DNA of 64,000 nucleotides, taken from contig JBFIHG010000009.1 of the NCBI GenBank assembly GCA_041601945.1, forward strand, positions 9,918 to 73,917. The letters are read 5' to 3'. Shown here in pieces: positions 7,192 to 17,675 of this stretch. The position numbers and the translations under genes are program-made. The stretch comes from JBFJKD01 sp041601945. GTDB lineage: Bacteria; Pseudomonadota; Gammaproteobacteria; Pseudomonadales; Porticoccaceae. Below the pieces are notes generated by a model. That model was not told the origin of the DNA. It did not search any database and worked only from the letters and a program-made list of their open reading frames with translations. The stretch's first letter is position 1. Every line of letters begins with the position of its first letter.

Positions 7192-9636
7192 ATGAAAACA
7201 GGCGCAGGAAAATCCAGGATCGGCTTGCCAATATTCCTCCTGGTATCGGTATTGGCGGTTTTGGTGATTTACCTGGGGTACAACTTATTTACCCTCGTCC
7301 GGGATGGCGAAAAAGATCGTATCGGTGTGCAGCTCGTCTCCGACATGCGCGCCCTTTCCTATCGCCTGTCCGGCCTGGCACGCGAGGCCGGTAATGGTCA
7401 GGAGCCCGCTTTTGCGGAACTTGACCAGGTTACACAACAGATGCAAACGCACTGGGATCGGTTGCGCAACAACTACGGCGATGAATTGGGAACTGCCCAG
7501 TTGGCCCGCTTCAACACTGCGTGGGACGGCATCAAGAGCAGTGCGCAAACAATAACCTCCGAGCGGGAGATGGTACTGGGGTTAAACCAGGCGGCCAATT
7601 CCCTGAACGATTCACTACCCGAGTTACAGAACGAGTACGGACAACTGGTGGAAACCCTGTTGTCGCGACGCGCACCGGCCGATCAGGTTGCAGTTGCCCA
7701 GGCGCAGTCCTGGCGCGCCGAGCGGATTGCACGCAATGTTGACAAAATGCTCGGTGGCGGTGGTGATTCCGAGGCCGTGGCCAATCAGTTTAATCGGGAC
7801 GTGCAGTTGTTTGGTCGAGTATTGCAGGGCATGAAAAAAGGGGATGCCGGGCTCGGTATCAGCCGGGTGACTGACCGCGAAGCGGGAACCGGGTTAGGCC
7901 GCGTCACCGAATTGTTTATCCCGGTAAAAAATGCTGCAACGGAAATTTCTACGGCTACGCCAGCGTTGTTCAGCGTGCGCAAAGCCAGTAGCGCCATTTT
8001 GGTTGACGCCCCGCTATTGATCGAAGAGGGGAGTCGACTGGCGGAAGTGATCAGCGGGTTGTCGCGCGGCGATGGACGGCGTTTCGCCAACAGCCAAACG
8101 GCGATTTGGGCCGGTCTTGGGTTGCTAGCTGTGTTGGCGGCCCTGGCACTGGTCTTTTTCGTATCAACCCGACAGCGGTTGCGTGAAACAGCCGCCACCA
8201 ACAGCACCAGTCAGGAAGCCATTTTACGCTTGCTGGACGAAATCGAAGGACTTGGTGAAGGCGATCTAACCGCAGAAGTAACTGTTACCGAAGATTTCAC
8301 TGGTGCCATCGCCGATGCCATCAACTACGCGATTGTGCAGCTGCGGGAACTGGTATCGCGGATTGGTGATACGGCGGAAAATGTCCACTCGGCCGCCAAC
8401 GAAACCCGTGGCATCGCGCTGCAACTGTCGGAGTCGTCGGAACACCAGGCGCAAGAAATCGCGGGAGCATCGGCCGCTATAAATGAAATGGCCATCACCA
8501 TTGATCAGGTATCCGCCAACGCGGCGGAATCCGCTGCGGTTGCGGAACGCTCGGTATCAATCGCCAAGAAAGGTGCCGACGTGGTGCGCAATACCATCAA
8601 AGGTATGGATAACATTCGCGAACAGATTCAGGACACGTCCAAGCGTATCAAGCGACTCGGTGAAAGCTCTCAGGAAATCGGCGATATCGTATCGTTGATT
8701 AACGATATTGCCGATCAGACTAACATTCTCGCGTTGAATGCGGCGATTCAGGCGTCCATGGCGGGTGATGCCGGGCGCGGTTTTGCCGTGGTTGCGGATG
8801 AGGTACAGCGCCTGGCGGAGCGCTCGGCCAATGCTACCAAGCAGATTGCCGCGTTGGTCAAGACCATTCAGACCGATACCAACGAGGCGGTATTTTCCAT
8901 GGAGCAGACCACTTCAGAAGTGGTGGCAGGCGCCAGCTTGACCCAGGATGCGGGGGTGGCGCTCGGTGAGATCGAAAGCGTTTCGGCCAACTTGGCAGAA
9001 TTGATTCAGGATATTTCCACGGCGGCTCGCCACCAGTCCACTACGGCTGGCCACATTTCCAACACCATGAATGTTATCCAGGATATTACCTCGCAAACCC
9101 TGGCGGGCACCAATAACACGGCCACCTCTATTGGTGAGTTGGCGGAAGTTGCGGTGGAACTGCGCGAATCGGTCTCCGGCTTCAAACTGCCCGACGCTGG
9201 CCCCGGTACACTGTTAAAAGTAGCGCCGGTAAAACCCGCATATAAAGCGCCACCCGCCGCAGTCACCCCGCAACGTAAAACAGCGGCGCCTGCTGGGGTT
9301 GGATCAATGGCGATGGCGGGTAAAGTCGATGATTTTGAAGCGTACGAAAGTCCGGATGCATCTTTGGGCTCTATGGGGGCGCGGCCGGCGCCAGCGCAAT
9401 ACGCATCCAGTCTGGCCCAAAGTCGTGCCACGCTGAATGACATGGATGATCAGGCGGAAGCCGCGCTTTCTGATTTCGACCCCGATGACACGGCCATACT
9501 CAATCAGGAGCTGGCTGTTGAGAACGCGACCCCAGATTATGCGAGCGAGTTGGAAAACGAGTTGGCGGGCATCGATCTCGACGAATTTGATCTGGATCTG
9601 GATGATCAGTCCAGCTCCCGCACGCAGCGCGGATAA
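7192..9636 (+). CDS. pilJ: Methyl-accepting chemotaxis receptor PilJ with long acidic C-terminal extension
   Basis: Inner-membrane receptor of the Pil-Chp pathway, 814 residues. The first transmembrane helix is at about 11-33, with a periplasmic PilJ sensor region to about 300. The second helix is at 302-325, followed by a HAMP-like segment and the MCP signalling coiled coil. The conserved tip DIADQTNILALNAAIQAS and the RGFAVVADEVQRLAERS segment fall near 500-547. In Pseudomonas the periplasmic domain senses pilus or surface contact. After about residue 667 comes roughly 147 residues of low-complexity, first Ala/Pro-rich then strongly acidic sequence (end LAGIDLDEFDLDLDDQ), which makes this longer than Pseudomonas PilJ (about 680). 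Possible methyl-site tether for PilK/ChpB or a docking tail: inference. Confidence 0.95.
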   Translation: MKTGAGKSRIGLPIFLLVSVLAVLVIYLGYNLFTLVRDGEKDRIGVQLVSDMRALSYRLSGLAREAGNGQEPAFAELDQVTQQMQTHWDRLRNNYGDELGTAQLARFNTAWDGIKSSAQTITSEREMVLGLNQAANSLNDSLPELQNEYGQLVETLLSRRAPADQVAVAQAQSWRAERIARNVDKMLGGGGDSEAVANQFNRDVQLFGRVLQGMKKGDAGLGISRVTDREAGTGLGRVTELFIPVKNAATEISTATPALFSVRKASSAILVDAPLLIEEGSRLAEVISGLSRGDGRRFANSQTAIWAGLGLLAVLAALALVFFVSTRQRLRETAATNSTSQEAILRLLDEIEGLGEGDLTAEVTVTEDFTGAIADAINYAIVQLRELVSRIGDTAENVHSAANETRGIALQLSESSEHQAQEIAGASAAINEMAITIDQVSANAAESAAVAERSVSIAKKGADVVRNTIKGMDNIREQIQDTSKRIKRLGESSQEIGDIVSLINDIADQTNILALNAAIQASMAGDAGRGFAVVADEVQRLAERSANATKQIAALVKTIQTDTNEAVFSMEQTTSEVVAGASLTQDAGVALGEIESVSANLAELIQDISTAARHQSTTAGHISNTMNVIQDITSQTLAGTNNTATSIGELAEVAVELRESVSGFKLPDAGPGTLLKVAPVKPAYKAPPAAVTPQRKTAAPAGVGSMAMAGKVDDFEAYESPDASLGSMGARPAPAQYASSLAQSRATLNDMDDQAEAALSDFDPDDTAILNQELAVENATPDYASELENELAGIDLDEFDLDLDDQSSSRTQRG

Positions 9637-9685
9637 CCGGATGCCAATTCGCCCCTGCATAGTCAATTCGCGTTAGGAGCGCTGG

Positions 9686-10570
9686 GTGTCTGTGTCTACT
9701 TTTCCTAAAGCATCCGTATGGCAGCAGCGCGAGCCGGGGCCGGTACTCAGCGACCGGCAGTACCGCCTGTGGAGCGAGATGTTGGAAAATCGCACGGGCG
9801 TGCGTATCGCGGCAGAACGGGATGATTACGTGCGTGGACAGATTAGCCGGCGCATGGTGGAGTTGGGGCTGAGTGACGCAGATACTTACTTCAGGGATGT
9901 GCTGGAAACCATTGCCGGCACGGTGGAGTGGGGCCTGTTGCTCGACCGTTTACTGGTTAAGGAAACGCGCTTTTTCAGGCATCGGGCGTCCCACGATTAC
10001 GTGCGCGAACGCTTGATCAAGCAATTGAAGCGGCAAACGTTAGACGGCCCCTATAATATGTGGAGCGTAGGGTGTTCGACTGGCGAAGAAACCTATTCAC
10101 TGGCAATCACCGCATTTGAAGGCTTTCGCCAGGCCCGTCGCAAACCGGTGTTCGGTGTGATTGGTACCGACATTAGCCGCGGCGCTATTGCGTTTGCACG
10201 CAACGCAACTTTTTTGAAATCGCGCCTCGGTGGCATTAGCGACAACGAATTGCGTACCTATTTCGAACCTGTCGATAATCGTCAGGTGCGAGTCAAAAAT
10301 GCGGTGACACAAAAAGTCTGCTTCATAACCGATAACATGCTGGACGAGAACGACGCGGCATTTGTAGAAGAAATGGATGTCGTATTTTGCCAGAACGTGC
10401 TGATTTATTTTAAACGTTGGCGCCGTCGGGACATTGTCAGTCGTCTGGTCAAAAGACTGAAACCGAACGGGTGCCTGGTAGTGGGCCCCGGTGAGTTGTC
10501 GGACTGGCACCCCAAAAACTTGAAGCGGGATGATTCTCCCGGTGTTCAAGTCTATGTCCGTGTTGATTAG
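9686..10570 (+). CDS. pilK: CheR-type receptor methyltransferase PilK
   Basis: SAM-dependent glutamate methyltransferase expected to methylate PilJ; 294 residues. The CheR N-terminal helical domain is followed by LLVKETRFFRH, the SAM-binding MWSVGCSTGEETYSLAI, GTDISRGAIAFARN, and the conserved VVFCQNVLIYFKRWRRRDIV. It starts with GTG at 9686, with TTAGGAGCGCTGG just upstream. It lies 16 bases before chpA. Confidence 0.94.
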   Translation: MSVSTFPKASVWQQREPGPVLSDRQYRLWSEMLENRTGVRIAAERDDYVRGQISRRMVELGLSDADTYFRDVLETIAGTVEWGLLLDRLLVKETRFFRHRASHDYVRERLIKQLKRQTLDGPYNMWSVGCSTGEETYSLAITAFEGFRQARRKPVFGVIGTDISRGAIAFARNATFLKSRLGGISDNELRTYFEPVDNRQVRVKNAVTQKVCFITDNMLDENDAAFVEEMDVVFCQNVLIYFKRWRRRDIVSRLVKRLKPNGCLVVGPGELSDWHPKNLKRDDSPGVQVYVRVD

Positions 10571-10586
10571 GCGCACGGGGTGAGCA

Positions 10587-13500
10587 ATGGATAATAACCA
10601 GAATTTACGCGGGCTCGAGTGGCTGATCGACGAAGTCGAGGCCAGCTTGACGCAAGCCTATGATGCGCTTGAGACTTATCTGAACGACCCCACTGACCTG
10701 CCTCAGCTGCGGTTTTGTCTGGGCCATATTCATCAGGTTTACGGGTCGTTGAAGATCGCCGAGTGTCACGGTGGGGTCTTGCTGGTGGAGGAAATGGAAG
10801 GTTTGGTCGACGCCCTTATGAAGGGCTCGGTGAGTAATGTGGCCGAAGCCTGTGAAGTATTGGTGCAGGCCATTCTCAAAGTGCCTGCCTATCTGAACAA
10901 CATTATTGCCCGGCGCCACGACGAGCCGGCTACCCTGTTGACCCTGCTTAACGACTTGCGCGCGGTACGCGCTGAACCACTGGTTACGGAGACATCCCTG
11001 TTTGCACCCGACATGTCCATATTGGCAGATAAGCCAAATCGGGCGCGGGTGAATATTGCCAATCATCAGGCGTTGCTTGATTTGGCCAAAAAATTGCGAC
11101 AGATGTTTCAGTACGCGCTGCTGGGAATACTTAAGGGTATCGACGTCGAAAAAAATGTCGTCAATCTCGATAAAGTGTTTGCGCGGATGAAGGAGTTATG
11201 CCGAGGTTCGCGGCGTGAAAAGCTGTGGCAGGTTTCCGGCGCTGTCACCGAAGGCATTGCCAGCAATACGATTGAAGTGGGTATCGCAGTGCGGTTGTTA
11301 TTGCGGGACCTGGATAAAGAATTGCGTGGGTTGGCGCAATCGGGTCTGGTCGCCCTGGAGGCGCCCTTTCCAGAAAGGTTGCTCAAAAATCTGCTGTATT
11401 ACGCTTGCGTGGCGACTGCGGAAACTCCTCGTATCAAAATTGTACGGGATGAATTCAAACTGCATCTGGCCCTGCCAGAGGGTGCTCTTGAGTATACCAA
11501 GGGCGGTTTGATGCCGAGCTACGACCGGGGTGTGGTCGAAGCTATATCCGGGGCGTTGTCCGAGGAGATCGGGGCGGCCAAGGATCTGATCGATCGTTAT
11601 ATCGCCGAAGGCGACGGTGCCGTCGACATTCTGCAGCAGGTCCAGCCGATTCTTAAACGCATCGCCGACACGCTGGCCATGGTGGGGCAATCCAAACTTC
11701 GCCAGGGGATAATTGAAACGCAGGAAAAACTTAAGAAGTTTTGTGCCGCGCCCGACCAGGCTGACGATGAAGCCTTGATGCCAGTCGCATCGCGACTGGT
11801 GGATCTCGAGGCATCGTTGTTAGCATGGGCGCGGGACTATCGCCGTGGCGATTCCAGCTCCGAGTTGGCGGCCGATGTCGCACAGGCACTGGACGGCGCC
11901 CAACACTCCCTGTTGCGCGAAGTGCGCAACAGTCTCGAAAAAGTCAAAGAAGCCATCGTCGGCTATATTTCGTCTCAATGGGACAAGAGCTTCCTGCAGG
12001 ATGCGCCGGACACTATGGGGGAAATATACGGGGCGCTTTCGGTGGTCGGGCTGGACCGTCCGGCCCGCGTAGTCAAGGGCTGTGGGGACTTCGTCAGGCT
12101 GGTGTTGCTGCCTGAGGAAAAGGCGCCCGAATGGAGTCGTCTCGACGCACTGGCTGACGCCATCACCAGCATCGAATTTTATCTGGAATCCCTGGAAGCG
12201 GGCGACACCGAAAAAGAACCGGCGATCCTGACGGTCGCGGAAAAAGCGCTGGCGGAGCTCGGGGATTTTCAAAAGCACTCCCCGGTGCTGGAATTGGAAC
12301 TTGTGGCGGGGCGGGATCTAGCGCCCACGTCGGTTGGTGCCAGTCAGGATGTTGCTGCCCCTGAATTACTATCCGAATCGGTGGAAATGGCGGCAGGATA
12401 TTCCGGGGAAGAAATTTCTCAAACTCCGGAAATCGCAGCGGCGGTGGAAGAGGGGGCCTCCGAAACCGTCGCACCAGTTACTGCACAGGAACAGCAGGCA
12501 CAGTCTGGCAAACAGCTTGATGATCAGGAGTCTGGCGGTCAGGAGAAAAGCCAGGACGAAGACGAGGTTGATCCGGAAATTCGTGAGATATTTATCGAAG
12601 AGGCGCGTGAGGTGCTGGCGACTATCGGTGATCGTTATCCGCAATGGGCCGAGGGCAACGCTAAGGCCGCACTGGTAGAGATTCGCCGCGGGTTTCACAC
12701 CCTCAAGGGCAGCGGACGGATGGTAAAGGCCGCCGATATCGGCAATCTCGCCTGGTCCATTGAAAATATGCTGAACCGGGTGCTCGACGAACGACTGGAA
12801 GTGACTACCGAGGTATTGCAGGTGGTCGACAGAACATTGCAAATTCTGCCAGCTATGGTGGACAACTACGAAAACAACAGCGCTTCGGGGGATCCCGACA
12901 CATTGGCTGAGCTTATCGGCACGGCGGATACATTGATCGCGGGTCGGGGCGAAGAATCCGACATTGAGCCGCACGCTACTTCCAGTTTAGCCAGCCCAGC
13001 TGAACCAGGACTGACTGCCGAGGTGGCGCCAGCCCCAGGCGATGTCGTACCTGAAGAGAAATTGGTTGCTGCTCAGCCGTCGGTAAATACCTCGCCTGTT
13101 GGAGAGTTACCGTCTGCCACAGCATTAACGGACGCGTTGGCTACCTCGGCACCGGAGCTGTCAGCACCACCATCTTCAACCGCGCCAGCGGAAGAGGTTT
13201 CGGCTGAAAGCACCCACGACAGGGTTGACGCTGTCGCTCCTCTGCCTGGGGGCGACGATACCGGCCCTGCCGAGGACACGAGCCCAATCGACAGTGCGGT
13301 GGACCCCGCTGCCCGAACAGATGGCGATTTCGCGAGCGTGACTGAGGAAACTGATGTACATAGTTTACCCGAAGTGGCAGACGCTTCTGCGGAGGTTGAA
13401 ACGTCGATGTCTCCTTCCGAGGATATGGCAGATGCACTAAAAGCCGAGGCAAGTATTTCGATAGAAGCTGAGTCGATCGAGGTCGAGCCAGAGAAAACCG

Positions 13501-16500
13501 CCGCTGAGACTGCGCCTGATTCCGCTGCGGATTCCCCACTGGACTTTGGCATCTATGCCGACAGCGTCGAGCACACAGCTTCCAGCGCTGCGCTGCTCGC
13601 TGCGGGTATTACGGAGCACGACGAAGCCGGAATAGATGTGGGGGGTGACGCGCTCACAGAAGAACTGGCAAGCACGGTAACTGATCGGTCCAACGGTGAT
13701 GGACCGGACGTTCAGGGTGCTACTGGGTATACAGCCGGGTCGGGTGATCAGGAAGCTCCACCCTCGCAGCTTGATGACGAGTTTGAGTTGGCGAATTACG
13801 CGGGCGCGGTTACCGATGCCGAAACAGAGTACAGCAATCAAATAGCTCAACCTGTGCAGACCAATGCGGACAGCGTGGAGTTAAACGAAGAAGTTCCTGC
13901 CCCCGGCGAACCTCCCGTGGCGGAGACAGAAATACCCGAGGACTCACTCCACCAAATTTTCGCCAATGAGGCGGAAGGTTATTTACAGGCGGTTGCCAAT
14001 TATCTGCTCTCTGCGCGCGACGCCGCGCCGATCTATTCTCCACCAGCGGCGGTATTGCAGCAGGCGCTGCACACGCTCAAGGGCAGTGCGTCGATGGCGG
14101 AGATGATTCATATCGGCGAGCTGGTGACCCCCCTGGAGCGATTGACCAGGGATCTGTTCAATTTCAAAAAACCTGTGGACAACGAAGTCCTGCAATTGCT
14201 GGAAGATATGGAGCGCGCGTTGCGTTTGGCAGTTGAAAATCTGCGGGCTGGTGGTGGCGGCGAAATTATCGCTGTGGGCCGGCTGGTCGCTCGCGTGGAG
14301 CTTCAGAGGGAACGCTTGTTTGGCGGGCAACACGCTTCGGACTCGGGCAAACCCAGGGTGGATCCAGGGCGGTTGAACGCGTTAATGATCGACGGTCTTG
14401 AAAAAGTAATCGACGCCGATGTGGCATTGTCACAGTGGCAGGAAAGCCCCTCGCGGCGCGACGAATTACTCACTGATATGGCCGAAGAATTGGTTGAACT
14501 AGCGGCCGCGGCGGAGCGAGCAGGTATCACGGCGTTGGATCGCGTCGGTGGCAATCTGGCGGCTGCTTACGGCAACATCGTCGCCCGCGAACTGGACCCA
14601 GACTCCGAGATTCTCAATGCGCTGCGCCAGGGGCACGACATTTTAATGGGTATTATGGATCGCGTCGCAGCCGATCAGGATGTCTTCGATGCCTCGGAAA
14701 TGTTGCATAGCCGGTTGCAGGCGATTGCCAATATTGTTCCGGCGCGCGCCGTCGAGCAGGTAATCGACACGCCGCCGGAGAGTGAGACGCAGGCTGCACC
14801 ACTGGCGGCGGCAGATGTTGCCCCGCAAGCCAGCGATGAGCCCGTTAGTGCTGCCAGTTTATTGATGGCTGAATTTGCCGAGCGCGAAGCCGCTCGCGAA
14901 GCGCTGAATCAGCGTGTCAGTGATAGTCGCGAAACTGTGGAAACAGAGGAAACCGCAGCAGTGCAACCGGAACCGCCGGAGCTTGCGGGAGGACACGACC
15001 GGGAGATTACGCAGTTCGAAGCAAACCCTGAGGCAGAAACTCGTGAGCCTGAGCCGCCAATTGATGTGACGGAAGTATCGACGGGGGAGGCGGTGCCTTC
15101 GACGCCGGTATCGGCGACACCACACAAACCGGATGTGGAGGTCGAGGCCGATCTGGATAAAGAGATTATCGATATTTTTCTCGAGGAAGCCGATGAGTTA
15201 CTTGAGGAGATCGATCAGGCTATCCACATCTGGCAGGATAATACGGGCGATCGCGCGCAGGTAGATACGCTGAAACGGGCACTACACACGTTTAAAGGTG
15301 GCGCGCGTGTCGCGGGCCTCGCGGGCGTTGGCGACATCAGTCATGATTTTGAAACGCGAATTATTGAGGCGGAAAGCAAACGAGAAGAGAAGAATCCGGC
15401 ATTTTTTCACGATCTGTTCGCTCGCCACGACAGATTGCTACTGGCGATGGATCGGGTGCGCGCGTTGTATGGGGATGATGCCATCGCTGCCAATGCCGTG
15501 GCAGTGCCGCCGCCGCAGGAACCGATGCCCGGGTTGAAAGCGCCACCAGAAACACCGATTCAGGACGAGCAGGACGCGCTGCCTCAGGCGCGGCAACCGG
15601 CGTTACCGCCAGGCTGGCCAACTGCCGACGTACTGCCCTTTACTGGCGGGGTGGTGCCGGAGCAGGACGCCCCCGCAAAACTGTCTCCGGCCGCGGTGCG
15701 TGGGAATAAACCACAGCGCCCAGAACCACAGGAAATGATTAAGATCGCGGCGCCGGTGTTGGATGAACTCGTCAATTTGGCAGGCGAAACCAGCATCGCC
15801 CGCGGTCGGGTCGAGCAGCAGGTCAGCGAGTTTGGGTTCTCCCTCGATGAGATGGAAGGCACCATTCAGCGGCTCCAAGATCAGGTGCGGCGACTGGGCA
15901 TAGAAACCGAAGCCCAGGTGGTGTTCCGCCGGGATCAAATCGAAGCGTCGGCCCATATTGCCGACTTCGACCCTCTGGAAATGGACCGCTATTCCCAACT
16001 GCAACAATTGTCCCGGGCGCTACAGGAGTCCGCTTCGGATTTACAGGACCTGAAGGGCACGTTACTCGATAAGTCGCGGGATGCTGAAGCATTGCTATTG
16101 CAACAGTCGCGGATCAATACCGACTTGCAGGAAAGTTTGATGCGCACGCGGATGGTGCCGTTTTCGCGTCTGGTACCAAGGTTGCGGCGCATTGTACGCC
16201 AGGTGGGAAACGAGTTAGACAAGCCGGTCCAGTTGCAGCTCGACAATGTCGAGGGCGAGATGGACCGCACAGTGTTGGAAAAAATTATAGCGCCCCTGGA
16301 GCATATGATTCGCAACGCCATCGATCACGGTATTGAGGCGGCGGACGATCGCGAGAAAAAAGGTAAGTCTCGTGACGGAACTATCGAGCTGACCTTCGGC
16401 CGTGAAGGCGGCGACATAGTGCTGCGCCTCGCGGATGATGGACGCGGGCTCGATATCAAAGCGATACGCGAACAGGCACTGGCCCGGCAACTACTTCTTC

Positions 16501-17672
16501 CGGAAGCGCAGATCAGCGACCAGGAGGTTATGCAGTTTATTTTTCAGCCGGGATTTTCCACCTCACGCAAAGTTACCCAGGTGTCGGGACGCGGCGTGGG
16601 AATGGATGTGGTTAGCAGCCAGGTACGTCAGTTGGGCGGCACTATCAGCATCAACTCCCAGGCGGATATTGGCACCGAATTCGTTATACGCCTGCCGTTT
16701 ACGGTGTCTGTGAATCGGGCATTGATGATCAGAAACAGCGACGACCTCTATGCTCTACCCCTGAACACCATTAACGGCGTTGTCAAAATGGACGTGCAGG
16801 AACTGGCGCATTATTACCAGGATCCGAATGCCCGGTTCAAGTACGCGCGCACGGAATATAAAGTCTGTTATCTGGGAACGCTCCTCAACAGCCGGGTCAA
16901 ACCGCCATTAGATACGATCTCCGAGTCGGTACCGTTGGTTCTGGTCCACAGTGACAAGCAGCACTATGCGGTACATGTCGGTAGTCTTGAAGGTAGCCAG
17001 GAAATTGTCGTGAAAAGCCTGGGTATTCAGTTTGGCGATGTGATGGGCCTGTCGGGTGTGACCGTGCTTGGCGACGGTCGGGTGGTGGTTATCCTTGATC
17101 TGTTAACCCTGTTGCGCGCGCAGGATTCGGTGCCGGTATTGACCCAACGCTACGGCGCTGAGGAGTTAGCGCCGCCCGCTGATGAGGGGCCGTCGCGATT
17201 GCCGGATAACGCACCGGTTGCGACACCGACGACGCGATCCGATTCGACTTCTGCCGCACCTCCAGCGGCAGCTGCTGGCGCGGATGATCGGATTAAAACC
17301 GTCATGGTAGTTGATGATTCGGTCACGGTACGCAAAGTGACGGGCCGTTTTCTGGAGCGCGAAGGGTTTCACGTAGTGACCGCCAAAGACGGTGTTGACG
17401 CCATGCGCCTGTTGCAGGACACGGTGCCGGATCTGATGTTGCTCGATATCGAAATGCCCCGTATGGACGGTTTCGAGGTGGCGCGCCTGGTGCGATCCTC
17501 ATCGCGACTTAAGCAGTTGCCGATTATTATGATTACGTCCCGCACTGGGGAAAAACACCGGGAAAGAGCCCTGGCGACCGGGGTTAACAAGTACCTGGGC
17601 AAACCCTATCAGGAAGAGGTGTTGCTCAAAGAAGTCAACGAGTTGTTACGTGCTCAGCAGGTCGTAGGTTAA
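10587..17672 (+). CDS. chpA: Multi-Hpt hybrid chemotaxis kinase ChpA
   Basis: Giant CheA-like histidine kinase of the twitching pathway, 2361 residues (2472 in P. aeruginosa). By eye it holds a degenerate N-terminal Hpt-like unit (CLGHIHQVYGSLKIAE, near 44-59) and three canonical Hpt sites: His704 (FHTLKGSGRM), His1162 (LHTLKGSASM) and His1567 (LHTFKGGARV). These are separated by long acidic Ala/Pro/Glu linkers. The CheA core runs from about 1715: the dimerisation helices with LMRTRMVPFSRL, N-box MIRNAIDHGIE (about 1908), G1 ADDGRGLD, G2 VSGRGVGMDVV, then a CheW-like domain and a C-terminal receiver with Asp2287 (LMLLDIEMPRMDG). It phosphorylates PilG and PilH. Its stop is 3 bases before chpB. 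Confidence 0.97.
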   Translation: MDNNQNLRGLEWLIDEVEASLTQAYDALETYLNDPTDLPQLRFCLGHIHQVYGSLKIAECHGGVLLVEEMEGLVDALMKGSVSNVAEACEVLVQAILKVPAYLNNIIARRHDEPATLLTLLNDLRAVRAEPLVTETSLFAPDMSILADKPNRARVNIANHQALLDLAKKLRQMFQYALLGILKGIDVEKNVVNLDKVFARMKELCRGSRREKLWQVSGAVTEGIASNTIEVGIAVRLLLRDLDKELRGLAQSGLVALEAPFPERLLKNLLYYACVATAETPRIKIVRDEFKLHLALPEGALEYTKGGLMPSYDRGVVEAISGALSEEIGAAKDLIDRYIAEGDGAVDILQQVQPILKRIADTLAMVGQSKLRQGIIETQEKLKKFCAAPDQADDEALMPVASRLVDLEASLLAWARDYRRGDSSSELAADVAQALDGAQHSLLREVRNSLEKVKEAIVGYISSQWDKSFLQDAPDTMGEIYGALSVVGLDRPARVVKGCGDFVRLVLLPEEKAPEWSRLDALADAITSIEFYLESLEAGDTEKEPAILTVAEKALAELGDFQKHSPVLELELVAGRDLAPTSVGASQDVAAPELLSESVEMAAGYSGEEISQTPEIAAAVEEGASETVAPVTAQEQQAQSGKQLDDQESGGQEKSQDEDEVDPEIREIFIEEAREVLATIGDRYPQWAEGNAKAALVEIRRGFHTLKGSGRMVKAADIGNLAWSIENMLNRVLDERLEVTTEVLQVVDRTLQILPAMVDNYENNSASGDPDTLAELIGTADTLIAGRGEESDIEPHATSSLASPAEPGLTAEVAPAPGDVVPEEKLVAAQPSVNTSPVGELPSATALTDALATSAPELSAPPSSTAPAEEVSAESTHDRVDAVAPLPGGDDTGPAEDTSPIDSAVDPAARTDGDFASVTEETDVHSLPEVADASAEVETSMSPSEDMADALKAEASISIEAESIEVEPEKTAAETAPDSAADSPLDFGIYADSVEHTASSAALLAAGITEHDEAGIDVGGDALTEELASTVTDRSNGDGPDVQGATGYTAGSGDQEAPPSQLDDEFELANYAGAVTDAETEYSNQIAQPVQTNADSVELNEEVPAPGEPPVAETEIPEDSLHQIFANEAEGYLQAVANYLLSARDAAPIYSPPAAVLQQALHTLKGSASMAEMIHIGELVTPLERLTRDLFNFKKPVDNEVLQLLEDMERALRLAVENLRAGGGGEIIAVGRLVARVELQRERLFGGQHASDSGKPRVDPGRLNALMIDGLEKVIDADVALSQWQESPSRRDELLTDMAEELVELAAAAERAGITALDRVGGNLAAAYGNIVARELDPDSEILNALRQGHDILMGIMDRVAADQDVFDASEMLHSRLQAIANIVPARAVEQVIDTPPESETQAAPLAAADVAPQASDEPVSAASLLMAEFAEREAAREALNQRVSDSRETVETEETAAVQPEPPELAGGHDREITQFEANPEAETREPEPPIDVTEVSTGEAVPSTPVSATPHKPDVEVEADLDKEIIDIFLEEADELLEEIDQAIHIWQDNTGDRAQVDTLKRALHTFKGGARVAGLAGVGDISHDFETRIIEAESKREEKNPAFFHDLFARHDRLLLAMDRVRALYGDDAIAANAVAVPPPQEPMPGLKAPPETPIQDEQDALPQARQPALPPGWPTADVLPFTGGVVPEQDAPAKLSPAAVRGNKPQRPEPQEMIKIAAPVLDELVNLAGETSIARGRVEQQVSEFGFSLDEMEGTIQRLQDQVRRLGIETEAQVVFRRDQIEASAHIADFDPLEMDRYSQLQQLSRALQESASDLQDLKGTLLDKSRDAEALLLQQSRINTDLQESLMRTRMVPFSRLVPRLRRIVRQVGNELDKPVQLQLDNVEGEMDRTVLEKIIAPLEHMIRNAIDHGIEAADDREKKGKSRDGTIELTFGREGGDIVLRLADDGRGLDIKAIREQALARQLLLPEAQISDQEVMQFIFQPGFSTSRKVTQVSGRGVGMDVVSSQVRQLGGTISINSQADIGTEFVIRLPFTVSVNRALMIRNSDDLYALPLNTINGVVKMDVQELAHYYQDPNARFKYARTEYKVCYLGTLLNSRVKPPLDTISESVPLVLVHSDKQHYAVHVGSLEGSQEIVVKSLGIQFGDVMGLSGVTVLGDGRVVVILDLLTLLRAQDSVPVLTQRYGAEELAPPADEGPSRLPDNAPVATPTTRSDSTSAAPPAAAAGADDRIKTVMVVDDSVTVRKVTGRFLEREGFHVVTAKDGVDAMRLLQDTVPDLMLLDIEMPRMDGFEVARLVRSSSRLKQLPIIMITSRTGEKHRERALATGVNKYLGKPYQEEVLLKEVNELLRAQQVVG

Positions 17673-17675
17673 ACC

